A stretch of DNA of 64,000 nucleotides, from NCBI RefSeq assembly GCF_000340215.1, contig NW_006921533.1:6555481-6619480 (forward strand). Reading direction: 5' to 3'. Source of the DNA: Pseudocercospora fijiensis CIRAD86. Taxonomy: Eukaryota; Ascomycota; Dothideomycetes; Mycosphaerellales; Mycosphaerellaceae. Below, one piece after another: positions 21,300 to 34,019 of this stretch (position 1 is its first letter; every line of letters starts with the position of its first letter). The notes under the pieces were generated by a model. It had not been told where the DNA came from, searched no databases, and was given only the letters and a program-made list of their open reading frames with translations. The position numbers were made by a program, and so were the translations under genes.

Positions 21300-24200
21300 G
21301 GAGCTCCCGGGATTCTTAGAAACCTCGTTATATCGGCCGGCGTAGGCTATAGAAATGATACAAAGGAAAGGGTTTTGAATAAAGGAAATTTTTAAGGTTA
21401 GGTAAGGTTTTCCTAGGCTTACTTAGTAGGGTAGGCTTCGGTTTTGGTAAGCTAGGCGCGATATAGAGCTTCTAGCAGGTCCCTTTTTGCCGAGTTAAAA
21501 TTATTCACTCGCTCTACGGGTAGGCAGGTACTTAGACTACCCCGGGGAGTAGGTCTAGGGATATTATTAAGGATAGGGGCTCCTTACTAAAGCCCCTACC
21601 CTCGTCGGTAGTAGTATAAAGGAAAAGAAGCAACGATAGGGCTCTAGTAGTAGTACTCTATCCGGCTGCTAATATATAAAGGGACAATCGATCCTAGTAT
21701 ACGTCGATAATCCGTTTAAATACGCGAATAAGAGTACTAGCGAGTGAAAAATTCGGTATAAAGCGAGTAAATAGGAGCAAAAGGGGAGGCTACACGCGAG
21801 TAGTTATAGGTTTATCGGGCCTACTAAGGTAGTAGTAGTCCATTTTCGTTGTATTCTATAGCCTACTCCGCTTCTAAGGGTTCGTTAAAAGCTCCGGGGT
21901 TTAAGCCTAGGCCCTTAGAGTTAGCGGTGCCGCGGAGCTCCTCTTATTCGATCTAGGTAAGCCGAAGCCTGTCTCGTATTCTTATTAAGGACAGCCTATA
22001 TTCGTTGTCTCCCTAGTTCGCAATGTTGTCTATAGCCTCCTAGGCGAGAAATCTAATACCTCGCCGCCTATATAGGTTGGCATATACTAGGGTAGTAAGG
22101 CTAGTCTCTACTAGGGCCTTAAGGAGATATAGGTTGTGTTCGAACTTTAATATATTTATCTCGTCGTAGACCTAGACTCTTTAGGTCGTCTACTAGCTAG
22201 GGTCTCGCTATAGTGCTAGTCGAAAGCTAGGGTCCTAGGTAAGCCTCGGAAGAGCGCTAACGTAGTAGGCTTGTTCGTATAGATCCTGCCTTCTATATAG
22301 AATTGCTATCTAGCCGAATCTATAGTATTAAGCTAAAGGCTAGGTTACCCCTCCCTAGGTAAATAGGGCTAGGTAGTTGAAAGCTAGAAAACTATTAGGT
22401 TCGGTCGAGCTATTAAAGAAGAGATAGTTATTCGAGTAATCTTCTATAAGGGGTACGCTAAGAAGGTCCTGTATTAGGTTGTTAATCTAAGAGATAGGAT
22501 CAACTTTAGGGTCGACTCGGTATATAGCTATAGTATAGGCTTAAAAGGCTCGCCTTTGCTCCTCCCTAGGAAGGGATGTAATCGTATAGATATCTATATC
22601 CCTTTCTTTACCGGACTTAGTATTAGACTAGCTATCGTCCCTAGACTCGGAGGACTTAGACTAGCTATCTCTATCTGCCTCGACTTCTTTATTAATAGGT
22701 TCGTTGTTCGTCGTAGTAGCGTTTTTACCCGAGATCCGGTTAGGTCGGAATGGAGGTACTTCCTTTAGTCGATCGCGTAGAAAGGTAATAGCTAGATTAG
22801 CCCTATTAAGTTCCGTAAGGTAGTACGAGGTCCTAGAGGTAGTAATCCCCGCAATACGAAAAGGGCCCTTCTAGCGAAAGGTAAGCTTACTAGACCTCGA
22901 GTGCTCGATTTCGCTCCTAGTAATAAGTATAAAGGACCTAATCTTAAGGGGAGCGTTAGATACTACTCCCTTTTCGTCGTACTAGCGAGCATTCTCCTCG
23001 CGAGTCCTCTTTAGCCGAAGGGCCGCCTCTTCGTTATCGTTAGGCATATATACTAGTTGTTAGGCACGGTATATAAGTAGCGAGGCAGTATCGCGTATAG
23101 TATCCTAATTAACTTTTTAGAAGGTTCGGTAGACATTCTCGATAGGAAGGATAACGTCGGCCCCTCTATATATAACTTTAGTAGGCGTTTTTCTAGTCGT
23201 TCGTCGGTATATCGTTCGGTCGGCCTATAGGACAGGTAGGACGTGTTTTCTCTAACTATTTATAGTGCCGTTCGTTAGTTTAGAAAGGGTAGCTAGGATA
23301 GGTCGGTTTCTAACCTCGATTTAACTATTTGCCTTCGGGTAGTATAGGGAAATCCGTACCCGGTACGTAGCTATTCGCTTAAGCAATTCCTTAGTATCCT
23401 TCCGATTCTTAGATCCGTTGTCTATAACGAATTCATCCGGACAGCTATGTCGGTAATAGACCTCTTCGTATAGGAACTTAGCTATTTGCTATATACTAAC
23501 CGACTTGCCCGAGCAATTAAATATCCTCCCCTCTACCTAGCCGCTAACAACCTTACGCGCTAAGGCAATAGACCCCTTGTTGTCGATATAGAGCATATCG
23601 GCAACCTAGCGACGGCTAATAACTCGAATATAGGTAGGGTAAAGCGTCCTAGCAATCTTATATCCTTCTCGCATCCGGTATATATAATAGGACCGAACCT
23701 ATATAGCGATTTAGGACTACATTCTATACTAGAAGTATCTTTTCGAGGCTAGATAGTATACTGCCTCCCGGCCTTTATAGCTATAATCCTCGTAAAGCGA
23801 TTAGATAATTTCCTCCCTAGCCTTTTCGCTATTAATTACTCGTTAAAGGGGACAATTCGGATAACGCTAGTAGAAAAGGAGCCGATCCTTAATAATATAC
23901 TTCTAGGCAGTATATCGAACCCTTCGGGCTTCGCTTCGAGAGATGCCTTATAGAAAGCGAAGGGTCGATTTAAAGTATCCGATAAGAAGCGATTCTCGAG
24001 ACTAGTATTCGTCCTCGTTAAGGAAACTAGACTTAGCTAAGGGATCGACAGGCTTAGACTATACTATGCTATAAAAGAAGTCGTTATCGATTATATTATC
24101 GTCGTCGACCTAGTTATCTCGTTCGACGATGTCCTCTTTAGTAGGGTTACGACGGGATAGACTATTAGCCGTAGAGTGTTTTCGCTCGGGGATATACTTA

Positions 24201-26320
24201 ACTTCAAAGTCGAATAGTCGGATCCAGGCTACCTAGCGAGCTATTATAGAGTTAGGGAGGTCCGAGGCGGATTTGTTAAGCTAGTAGACAAGGGTAGTAG
24301 CATCGATTTCGATCCGAAAGTACTACCTAACGAGATACTTCTTAAACTTCTTTAGTAGTTTAAGTACGGTAAGGCACTCTCGTTTGCTAGCATTATATCG
24401 GGCTTTACTTTCGGTCTAAAGGCCGCTTTCGTACCGAATAGGGTAACGCTTCTTTGTATTATCCCTTTCGTACTAGTTTAGGCTACTACTATATCCGGAT
24501 CTACTCGCGTTTAATAGAAGGATAATCAACCTAGTACCCTTAGTATAATCGATCGAGATAAGAGTAGGGGTAGTAGTTAGCGCAGCCTTTAAGGTATCTA
24601 TAGCGACTTGCTAATCCGGTCCCTATAAGAATTCGACATTAGCCTTTAGGAGGTAGAAGAGTAGTCTTACTATTGTTACGAAGCCCTCGATCTAGATACG
24701 GTAGTAGATACAAACCCTAAGGAAGGCCCGTACGCTAGACTAGTTCTTAGGTATTAGCTATGCGACAATCTTTGCAACTTTCTCTATATTAGGGTGTCTT
24801 CCGGAAATATTAATAACGTAGCCGACACATTTTAGCTTTTTATAGAGGAACTAAGATTTCAGACCTGAAACAGTATACCTAGTACGCTTAATGTCTATAA
24901 GAACACTATCTATCTATTAAATGTACTTAGTAACGAATCTTCTTAGGCTAGGTTCGACCTCTTTATTATTGTATCGGGTCTTCGGGCCCTTAATACTAAT
25001 ATCGTCGACAAACGGCCTCGTATAGTAGGAAATATAGTTAAAAAGGATTCTTGTTACTACTCGGACAAACTAGGCAACGGAGTTTGTCGCTCCTTACGGA
25101 AGGGTAGTTATTCGTATAAGGCTAAGCGGGGTATTAAAGGCAGTTATATCTCGATCGGCCTCGTAAAGCGGGACTTAGTCGTATCCGGAAAAGAAATCGA
25201 TTAGGGACGAGACAGCACAGTTAGCAAAATCCTCGGTAAAGCTGTTAGTATTAGGAGGAAGGTTTCCGTCCCGTATTGTGTAGCGGTTTAGCTCTATAGT
25301 AGCGTTAATTAGGCGATATTTCTTAGTTCCTTTCTTCTAGACTAAGAACTATAGGTTCCGGTATACTCCTTCGCTAACTTTAAGTACCCTATTCGTAATT
25401 CGTTCTCGGATTATTTCTTCTATAATGTTTACTAGGCTAGGCTAGAGGCGGAAGGTTGGTTTTCTCTAGGGCTTATAAGGAATTGTTCGGATCCGTTAGG
25501 GAGGTGCTATATCCGCGTCGACTCTTCTAATTTCGGTAAAGCTCTAGGTAAGGGCTTTTTCCCTATTATAAAGCATTTTATAGAACAGATCTAGCTCCTT
25601 AGGAAGAAGTTCTATTCTAATAAGAAGCTTTGCTTTCCTTTCCTTAGTTAGGCGCGAGCTACGTAGTATATCTAAGAACTTCTTAATTAGGTACTTCTAG
25701 TTATATAGTCCGGTTCTAGGCGGAAGCAACGCTTCTCGAGCAAGCCGTTTCTTTTTCTAGTAAGGGTTACTACCGGTCGTTATACTCCCGGTTATCGTAG
25801 TGCTAGCTTCTATAGGTCTCACTTTGTCTGCCTTTTTCTTATATATGCTATAAACTCCGACCGTATAGCTAGTATCCGAATCTTCCTTAAGCATCCTCTT
25901 AATAGATAGTAGCTAGGTAGGGAACCTTCGAAAGCTCTAAAACCTATAGTGCCGCTTATGCTAGTTACAAAATCTGTTCGCCTCCGACTATTAAAGGATT
26001 GTCGCCTAGTCGTTACGAGTTATAGGCTCGAGAATTGCCTCCGTACGCCCGAGCCGGGTAAGGCTATTCGTCGGGCATAGCTAGGAAGAATCTTCGAGAA
26101 AGGACTAGCGTTGTATAGCTAGGACCGATACGTCGTCGTATACCCGCTCCTAGATATAGTACCTAGCTAGGCGGCTTTTATATAGGGTGCTACTAGAAGG
26201 CAATTACGGGGACGCGGGAATGCTAGGGCCGCCGGGAATGCCGGGACAAGCCGGGGCTAGTCTAAGCGAGGTCGGAAAAGGTAGCAAGAGCGGGGGCGGG
26301 CCGGCTACCGGACTAATTAA
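21300..26320 (-). pseudogene. Element C RT, RNase H and integrase block
   Basis: A minus-strand pol block of about 5 kb. The RT catalytic segment reads 'YTRPFVDDISI' at about 24990-25030. RNase H (about 24180-24560) shows 'NASRSGYSSSL' and the tail 'RIEIDATTLVY-stop-LNKSASDL', then 'KYIPERKHSTANSLSRR'. Integrase (about 22900-23700) includes 'PDEFVIDNGSKNRKDTKELL' (about 23360-23430) and 'RISLYYPKANS', matching the D-containing strand and the SPYHPQANG-type helix. Sequence after integrase to 21.3 kb is still coding-like but unassigned. Unlike family A, the RT here has Phe-Val-Asp-Asp and no chromodomain was found. Confidence 0.75.
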
Positions 26321-26326
26321 TATACC

Positions 26327-26341
26327 CTAGCTAGCTAGCTA
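26327..26341. repeat. Element C boundary motif, copy 2 (gag-protease/pol)
   Basis: CTAGCTAGCTAGCTA, minus-strand context GTATGC-TAGCTAGCTAGCTAGGGTATAT. It lies between the protease region and the RT region, where many gypsy elements have no gap at all. Confidence 0.9.
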
Positions 26342-26349
26342 GCATACCC

Positions 26350-29300
26350 TAGGGTTACTATCCTTTTTGCTATATAGCCCCGTAACAACATTTCTTATTA
26401 AATAATAGGTCGTAACGGTGCGTATAATATCCCTATCTAGCGGTTTCGAAAAAGGGGCGGACTCGACGCTAGTTTCTCGTCCGCTACCTAGTTTTTTAAC
26501 TACTAGGTGTTATTACGACTAAGGAGCCCCTTAAGTAGGACACAATTCTTAGAGCTAGCAAGGGTAGTAAAGGTAGTGGAGCGGCCCCCGCGCGTAGAAA
26601 TAGTTCCTTCCTAGGAGCCGTCGTCTATGTTTCGAGCGATAAGGCGGTTCTTGCGAGCCTACGGGCGACTAAGAATAATAGGGAGGTCGTTATCCCCTAG
26701 GGATATAATAAGGAAGTCGGTTTTATACTCGATATTAAAGGTAGAGACAGGAACGGAAGTGCTAATGCCGATAAATTTAGCCCTTCCTCTAGCTCCTCGT
26801 ATATTTAGAATAAGACTCTTTAACAGAGTAAGGCTAGCTCGCTATAGGAACTTCGCGTTTAGTATGTTCCCCTCGGAGCCTTTATTAATAAGAGCGCGGA
26901 TCTTAAGGCACCTTTTAATAGTGATAGTAATATACGGACTAGGAATAAGGGCGAAGTTGTCGTCGACCGATAAGAGGCGAATCTAGCTAGGGTCGATATA
27001 GAGCATCTCGTTAGGTAGAGCATCTACTCCGGATAAAATGACCTATACTGCGTAGCAGTTAAGTCTGTTCCTCCGGCTAATCGAATTAGGGTCCCGGATA
27101 ACCTCTTCGTTAGCGGCCTCGTATTCCTCGTAGCTTTCTTCCTCGTCGAGGCTAGTAAAGAATTCCTAGGCGGAGGTAAGGACTAGAACAGGGTAGTCTT
27201 TAGGCCGCCTAGGTCTACCTTTCCTAGTAGCTAAGGTAGCTACCCTACCTGCTATTTCTATAATCTAGTAGGGGATCTTATCGGTTTTATCCTTTTCTAG
27301 CTCCCGAATCCTTATAGCAAGCGCGTTGTCGTTTAGCTAGCGTATAACGAGCTTTTAACACTCCGGAATATAGGCGAGGGCCTTAGCATTGCTAAGCTAC
27401 ATACCGTTCCTACTAAGGAATTTCTTTACTTAAAAGTCGGGGTCCTTATAGTGTTTCTAAAGATTCTTTATAATATTGGTTGTCTTAGGCTCTTTTCGCG
27501 TAGCTCTCTACCGGCTCGGAGGGTTTACCCCCTTCGATAGTTCTTTAGCGGTAGGCTTCGGGGTAGGCGGTAGTACGTTATCTATTTCCTAATTACTATC
27601 CTTAGGTAGGCTAGCGTCACTATTTAAGGATTCAGCAGTAGGCTACCTATAGGTACTAGAAGGGCTAGTAGCAGGGGTTTTACGACTAACCGTTTCCTTA
27701 GACTAGGCTCTTGCTCTTAGAGGTAGTAGGCTCGGGGACCTTTAAGTAGTCCTTCGAGGCTAGGTTTGTTTACGAATTGCTTCTTCTACCTCGCGAACGC
27801 TAAGCCCTTAAACTACGTTGCGAATGCCCTTAGTCTTCGTAGTACCTTTCTACTTAGTAGTAGCTTTCCGGATCCGATTTGTGTCGGCAATAGCGGTAAC
27901 GGGAAGACTATTCCTAAGCGGTGCATCCTAGCTACGAGTATAGGCAAGGGTATCTACAACTATAGCCGCCTCGTAGTCGCTAAAATCTAGCTCTTTATCG
28001 GCCTCCTCGACTATACCTAGATCGTAGGGCCTTTAGTATAGCATAACCCGCCTAGTAGTAGTAGGGGTAGTAGCAGGGGTAGGAAGGCCGTTTCGAGCAT
28101 CGTTTAAAGCGATCCCTCCGTAGGGATTTCCCGGAGACCTTAAAGGTAGAGGGGGAAGAGTAGAAGGAATTATCGGAGCTAGGGCTCGAGGAGTCGGAAC
28201 TCGAGGGCCTAGTTAAGCTATAGCACTAGGGGCTACAGTTCGCCTTAGTTGCTAAGAAGGATAGTTGAATTGTTTTCGAAGGGCTTCTATTCTAAATTTA
28301 GGTAGGAAAACAATCTCCTACTAGTAATAGGCCTCGAGGAGAGGAAGTATAATAGCGAGCTTTAGGAGGGTAGGACTGTTACGGAAGCGGAATAGGGTAG
28401 CGTATAGTGTACCTAGGGGCCCGAAGTACTACGTACGGTCCCGAATATAGTAGAACCCTTAATCTTATATATACCGGTAGGGCCTACAGTTTAGACGAAG
28501 GTAGCCTTTAGCTCCGTAATAGTAATAGCGACCCTCTATACTAGGGATAGATTAAAAGGCAAAGGCATCGAAGGTTAGCCCTTATACAAACTAGTTGTTG
28601 TATATCTAAGTTGTAGGGGTATTATCGCTCTAAAGGGGGTAGAGGCGCTATAGGGCATACGAATCGGTATTAGTATTAACCGGACCTATAGTAGGGCCCC
28701 TCTAATTGTCTCGGGAGAGGACGTGAAGTTTTAGTTCTTAGAACTGCTTAATAAGGTCGTCGATACTAGGGTCCGTAACTAGCTTAAGGGCTACCCCCTG
28801 TCGCTAGACATCTAGGGTAGGGCGTATGCTTAGTATTCTTTTCTTAACTGTCTCTCGTAGCTCTTTTAAATAGCTACTGTCGTTACTAGTAAGGAGCGAG
28901 AAGCCCTATCGGCTACGAGCTAGGTCGTACCTAGTACGATAAATCTGTTCGAAGTCGGTATAGGATTCCTTATCGTAAGGGTAGATACTGCATTTTTCGT
29001 AGATCCGAGGCATAATAGTAGGTATAGAACCTCCTAAGCCCTTTAGAAATAGACGGCTCCTCGTAATATTGTTAAGAAGCCTCCTTAGTATCCCTTTAGC
29101 GATGCTATAGAAGTCCTAGCAAAAGCGAAGGGCATTACTCTTAGCTGTTTATCTAGTATATAGCTACTTAAGGTACTCGTAGGAGTTTAGCCGAACCGCG
29201 ACATCCTAGTTAGCAAACTCGCGCTTGAACTTCTTTAAGAAGGCTTCCTACGTAAGAGGCTTACTACCTAGGAGCCGAGCAACTCGGGGTCGGATGCTAG

Positions 29301-29780
29301 TTTTACAATTAGCTATAAGGAGCTTTACCGTAGTAGCCGTTTCGGCCCTTAGATAGTATCGCTTAAGGATAGTAGAAAACCTTTCAATAAAGTTAGTAGC
29401 GTTTTCTCTAGTAAAGAGGGGGTTTTTAACGGTCCCTAGGAGGGGCATCTACGGCTTTAAGTCCGAGAAGGCCTAAAGAAGACCTTAGAGAAGTTGAGGG
29501 GATAGCCCTCCGGTTGCCTAGACAAGCTACTAGGGAACTTCTCGAGTACTACCCTCCTAGGCAGTGCCTCCTTAAGTCGCTTCTCTATTTTCTATACTAG
29601 TATCCTTATCGCTTCCCGAGGCCGTAGTCCTCTCGGTATCCGAGTTAGTATCGAGGTAGTTGCGAATAAAGTTTAGAGGTAGGTCTCGGTAGGTACTAGC
29701 ATTAGAGGGGGCTTATAAAGGTAGCTCCGCCGGGGTAGGGTTGTTATTGTTTTCTTAGGAGCTTATTTCGTCGATAGAAT
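26350..29780 (-). pseudogene. Element C gag and protease block
   Basis: On the minus strand a gag-like start region includes 'NPLFTRENATNFIERF' (about 29370-29425), a common gypsy gag N-terminal pattern. It is followed by a zinc-knuckle remnant 'YYYGAKGYLRLNCRPY' (about 28470-28520), in which Cys/His positions partly read Tyr. A long Pro/Ser/Thr-rich linker follows, and near 26610-26960 a retropepsin-like domain: 'KIRALINKGSEGNIL' at the Asp-Thr/Ser-Gly position (Asp replaced by Asn), then 'NDLPIILSRPW'. Stops and the Asp-to-Asn change imply loss of function. The start codon is not resolved. Confidence 0.65.
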
Positions 29781-29995
29781 AAACAATTTATAGAAGACGA
29801 TAAACGATTAGAATAAATAGGAAGGATATAGTATCGATAAAATTAGATAGGTTGCTAGTTATACTTAAGGTAAGGAGGGAGCGTAGACGGGCTATAGCGT
29901 ACTTTATAGTACGTGTCGCGTCTGTATCCTCGAAGCAAGGGGAGGGTAGGCGGTAGTCCGCATATATATAGAATAAAGGGGGCGGCGAATGTTAC

Positions 29996-30010
29996 CTAGC
30001 TAGCTAGCTA
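29996..30010. repeat. Element C boundary motif, copy 1 (leader/gag)
   Basis: CTAGCTAGCTAGCTA, minus-strand context GTATAC-TAGCTAGCTAGCTAGGTAACAT. It sits upstream of gag in the 5' leader. A TATATATATG-type run lies about 25 bases downstream on the minus strand. Confidence 0.9.
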
Positions 30011-30529
30011 GTATACCTACTACACCCGTTCTAGGCCCCCTTTGTTCCTCTCTTATTAATTTCTGTTAACTCGTAGTATACCGATTACGGCACCGCGGAA
30101 GGGTCGTAATAGCCCGGAAGGAGGTTTTAAGTTAGGCTCGCGCCGATTAGCGGAAGGGATAGGGGGCTATCGACTTTTCGGGGTTCTTCGTGTCCCTATC
30201 TCTAGTTTCTTATAGCGGGCTCTTAGGTTTCTTTCTATGTAGGTCGTTTCTTATAAGGTCCCGCCTGCTATAGACAGGTAGGGAGTCGTAACATTCGTAA
30301 ACAGTGTTTCCTTTTGCTTTAAGTCGGTAACGGTATTCCTTTTGCTTTAAGTCGGTAACGGTTTATTAGTAGTAGGACGTCTCGATACTACTAAGGTTTC
30401 TTTAGCGGTAGTATTATATTAGTAGTATAGTCCTCGCTCTAGGCGAAGGCTATAAACGTTTCTTCTTAACTATATACATACCTGCACCTTCAAATAAATA
30501 AAGATAGCCCTACCTTTAGCTCTAGAAAA
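30011..30529 (-). other. 5' leader of element C with candidate primer binding site
   Basis: This is about 520 bp without a visible coding region. The minus-strand sequence beginning 5 bases from the LTR, TAGAGCTAAAGGTAGGG (30508-30524), nearly equals the post-LTR sequence of element F (36997-37013) and is the likely primer binding site. A direct duplication of TTCCTTTTGCTTTAAGTCGG-like words is found at about 30308-30360. Confidence 0.6.
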
Positions 30530-30873
30530 TGTAGGCGGGACGAGTAGGTCGTAGGTAGAGGTACATATATAGGGAACTGTATACTATAGGCCTAGTACTT
30601 AGTGAACTGCGAAGGGTCGGCGTAGCATTGTATACTTCGAAGGGAAAGCGTTGTAAATATTAAAAAGAAGAGAATAGACGTAGGGAGGGCTATATTGTAG
30701 CTAGATTAGGTACATTTCCTATGTCTCTCTTGCTATGTGTTATCGTAGCTGTGTCTCCTTGTATTGTATGTGTGTATTCTGATTATAAAGGTAGTTGTGT
30801 ATTCTAATATATAAAAACAGGGGAAGAGGGTACAAGTAGGCACACCTATGCCAAGCCGGGTTTCCCTACTACA
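30530..30873 (-). repeat. 5' LTR of element C
   Basis: 344-bp partner of 16746-17089, followed on the + strand by the duplicated GTAG (30874-30877) and then element B sequence (GCAAAGGTGTATTTAGAAGG). Confidence 0.95.
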
Positions 30874-30877
30874 GTAG

Positions 30878-32200
30878 CAAAGGTGTATTTAGAAGGCTTG
30901 TAATATAGTCTATAGGTCCTTAGACGATCGAGTACCTTGCGTACTATAGCCTAGTGCTCTATAATATTAGGTAAATAGGTATAAACTAGGATGTTATCTA
31001 GGTAAACTATATAGAGGTAGTCTAGTAGGCCTAATAGGGCCCGATTAATGTAGGACTAGAATGTAGTAGGGGCATTAGCTAGCCTAAATAGCATAACTAA
31101 GTACTCGAAATAGCTATAACGGGTATAGAAGGCTGTTTTCTATTTATCGCCCTTGCGAATACAGATACGATAGTACGCATCCTTAATATCTAATATAGTA
31201 TAGAAATAGGGGCTAGAAAGGCGGTCGAGGGTCTTATTAATAAGCGGAAGTAGACAGCGGTCTTTAATAGTAATAGTATTAAGCCTACGATAATCGATAT
31301 ATAGGCGTAGGCTACTATCTTTCTTTAGTACGAAAAGGATAGGTGCACTAGTAGGGCTGTTACTATACTAAATTCGACTATTAGCTAGGTTCTTATCTAG
31401 GTACTTACGTAACATAGTAAGTTCTCGTTTACTAAGGTTATAGAGGGGCCTAAAGGGGACCTCTTTGCCCTCTATAATATTAATCTTATAATTAGTCTTT
31501 TTGAATATAGGCAATGTCGATACTAAGTAGTATTTAAATACATTAATATAGGTCTCTCGAATAGGCTATAGTATACGAGCAAGCTAATTAGGATCTATAC
31601 TATCGGGGGGCACAGGTTCTTCGTTATTACTACCGAGTAAGTCGGTAGTCGGATTAGCTAAAGCAGGTATTAGGTTGCTAATAAACAGGACCCTAATATC
31701 GTTAGGGCACTCGCTAACGTCGATATACTTAATGTCCTCCTTCCTAGCGATTCTAAATCGCTACTATTAGAGGCCTAAGTCTATAGCTATAGCGTAGTGC
31801 TTAAGGATAGGGTTGCTAATAACAATATCGGATAGAAGGCTGTCTATATCTACTATATAGGTAGTAAAGTCTAACAAACGCTTATTACCGAGGTCGTTCT
31901 TTAGAATTATAGGAATATAGTAGGCTCTATAGGTTAAGGGCCGAGCGTTATTAAACTAAGCAAGGGTTAGCAGGTTAGCCCTATTCAATTGTCGAAGGTC
32001 TAATTGCTTAGCTAGGCGATAGCTAATAAGGGCACTAACTAAATTTCCTAGGTCTAGCGTAACCTTAGTTTCGTAATTAGTGCCCTAGGTGTCTTATATA
32101 AGGCAGGTACGTATAATAGCTAGTATAATGTCGATAGTTTTACGCCGTATAAGGCTAACAGTTAGTACGGCGCTTATTCTTTTTTCAACTAATAAGAAGG
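30878..32200 (-). pseudogene. Element B pol, RT and protease part
   Basis: Minus-strand continuation of B pol after the element C insertion. It carries the RT catalytic region (complement of 30970-31010, Leu-Asp-Asn/Asp-Ile pattern), the RT N-terminal part near 31300-31520 and the protease-like segment near 31790-32110. Two protease stretches (around 31680-31900) are nearly identical to element E 44650-44930, so this part of B and E is less diverged than the rest. The overlap with gag at the T6 run 32180-32185 mirrors element A. Confidence 0.75.
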
Positions 32201-33620
32201 GCCGATAGGGGTAGTATTAGCGGCTAAAAGGTGCTTTCGGTGCTTAGCGGTAGTACGGTCAATTCGGGCCTAGTCCTTAGGTTTGTCGTATTAGCCTAGT
32301 AGATAGCTAGTGCTATTACAATTAAAGCACTTTAATCCTATTAGGAGGTTGCTATAGCTGCTACTATTATTAGTCGAGCGATTAGTATTATAAGGGTACG
32401 AGCCCCTTCTACGGCCCCTATTACGGCCTCCTCTATCTAGCCGTCGGCTACGGCCTCTTCTACGGTCGTTGTTACTATTCCTATTATTGTTAGCATTGTT
32501 GTTCTAGTAGGAACCTTAGTTTCCTCCGCGGCTACGATAGGTAGCTAGGCGTATCTTAGATTCTAACCGTTATTAGAGCTAAATAGCTCGTTTAGCTGTT
32601 TCTACTTCGACTATAAACTAAATACGTGTTAGATTAGCCTATTCGAACACACGGCGGCGGTCTAATTTAAGGACTAGCTCCTATCTTAGTTTAGGTCGTA
32701 TCTTAGATATCTAGATAGAGTCGGCCTTAGGTAGCAGGTCGTCCTTAAGGGTCTTTAGGTAGGCCTCGAAGAATCGAGAGGTTTAGTCGGCCTTTTGTTT
32801 AGTACGTAGGTATTAGTCTTAGGCGTGCTACTAGCGCAATATAGGGTTGCTAAGGGTGTTTAATATAATAGTCTTATAATCTTGCTATTAAATAGCGGTC
32901 TAGTCGTAAAGGGAATTAAAATAGTTATCCTATATACGCTTAGGGTTACCGTTAATATACTATATAGCATAGACGACTAAGGAATAGTTATCTAGTAGCG
33001 CTCTCGGTATATTGCGCTAGTTAAGCTTACAGTTACGAATATAGTTATTATATTGCTTTCGACTAGAGCTATTAAACACGGTGCAATCCTTGAGTTTTGC
33101 ATCCTTCTTTTAAATAGCTAGTAAGGAAGGCCCTACTATTAGCTTAGTATTAGTTGCTAGGGACTCCTATAGGCGGCGGATCTCGAGGAGATTATCCTTT
33201 AGCTATTGTTCTTAGCGTAGGGCAGCGAGCCTATCCTAGGTAGCTTCTTAGAGTCTCGCTACTAGCTAGGGGCTAAAGGCTAGTTAGCTATATCGTCGAT
33301 TAATAATGTTGTTAAGAATATCGTTAATAGGCAATTCTAGATTATTACCTAGAACTATAGGTTCTTTAGCAGGCCTAGTAGTAGGCTCTCTAGTAGTAGG
33401 CTCTTTAGTAGGTGCTTTAGTAGGCACTTTAGTAGGTACTTCGGTAGGCACTATACTACTAGTGTTGTTATTGCTAGCGCTGCTAGCGGCGCCGCGGTTG
33501 TTATTGCTTCGTAATAAGCCGGCTATTATAATAAGGGGTAGTACTAATAATATATTATAGCCCCTTATAGTGCGGATATAGCGGAATTAGTAGATATCGG
33601 CTTAGTACGATTGACTTAGT
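32178..33620 (-). pseudogene. Element B gag
   Basis: Minus-strand gag remnant of family A. It has the zinc-knuckle region (about 32290-32345), the Arg/Asn/Ser-rich stretch (32370-32540), the capsid-like region (32600-33060) and the Pro-Thr-Lys repeat segment (33360-33450). The 3' end is TAA right after the conserved A6 run. It resembles the A and E gags along its length but has its own set of stops. Confidence 0.7.
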
Positions 33621-33803
33621 ATAATAGGCCGTATAGAAGGCCTCGCTTAATAATTGGTACGGTTGTTTTAGTAGAGTAGTACGTGTATAGGTCCCGTTCT
33701 TTAGGCGCAATATAGTTAGATTAACGGTTTTCGTAGCTATACCGCTAAAAGCTTAAAGTAAGGACTATCTAGCTACTACCCTTAAAGGGTAGATCGAATA
33801 CTA

Positions 33804-34000
33804 TATAATAGGGGTTATATTAGTAGGTAGATAGGGTAGTAGTAGGTACAAGTAGTATTCGATAGAGATCTAGGAGGAGATAGAGGAAGGCTAGCTAGTT
33901 AGCCTAACGCTAAGCGCCAAGCCCTACCTAAGGCACTAAGACCCTAGCTTTACTTAGCCTAGTTATATACTAATTACGTATAGCCTCTTTAGCCCTAATA
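33804..34000 (-). repeat. 5' LTR of element B
   Basis: A 197-bp LTR of family A, minus orientation, with RIP-altered ends. The candidate PBS lies directly on its left (complement of GGGTAGATCGAATACTA). No second LTR of B is present in the window. Confidence 0.9.
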
Positions 34001-34019
34001 GCCTTTGTCGTCGCTGCCG

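Larger units (their letters stand above)
16746..30873 (-). mobile_element. Element C, 14.1-kb three-block Ty3/gypsy element inside B
   Basis: C is bounded by 344-bp LTRs (16746-17089 and 30530-30873), each starting TGTAG and ending CTACA. The flanks show GTAG at 16742-16745 and 30874-30877, a 4-bp duplication; removing C restores B as seen intact in E near 43871. Orientation is minus: a purine tract on the minus strand (complement of TTTTCCCTCCC, 17090-17100) abuts the left LTR, and gag, RT and integrase read right to left. At 14.1 kb it is long for a gypsy element because of an extra block after integrase. No nested insertion was seen inside it. Confidence 0.9.
7341..34000 (-). mobile_element. 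Element B, Ty3/gypsy chromovirus in three pieces (interrupted by A and C)
   Basis: B is a minus-strand member of the same family as A and E. Its pieces are about 7341-7391 (end of pol), 14494-16741 (integrase to RNase H) and 30878-34000 (RT, protease, gag, 5' LTR). Joining the pieces across the A and C insertions restores collinearity with element E, whose matching stretches are at about 41575-46972. The 3' LTR and the chromodomain-to-LTR segment are missing on the left, so B is truncated there. Between them, A and C account for the roughly 21 kb separating the parts. Everything carries RIP-type stops. Confidence 0.85.

Noticed and set aside
26627..26986. 119-codon + strand open frame
   Set aside because: It overlaps the minus-strand protease domain of element C, so it is a shadow.
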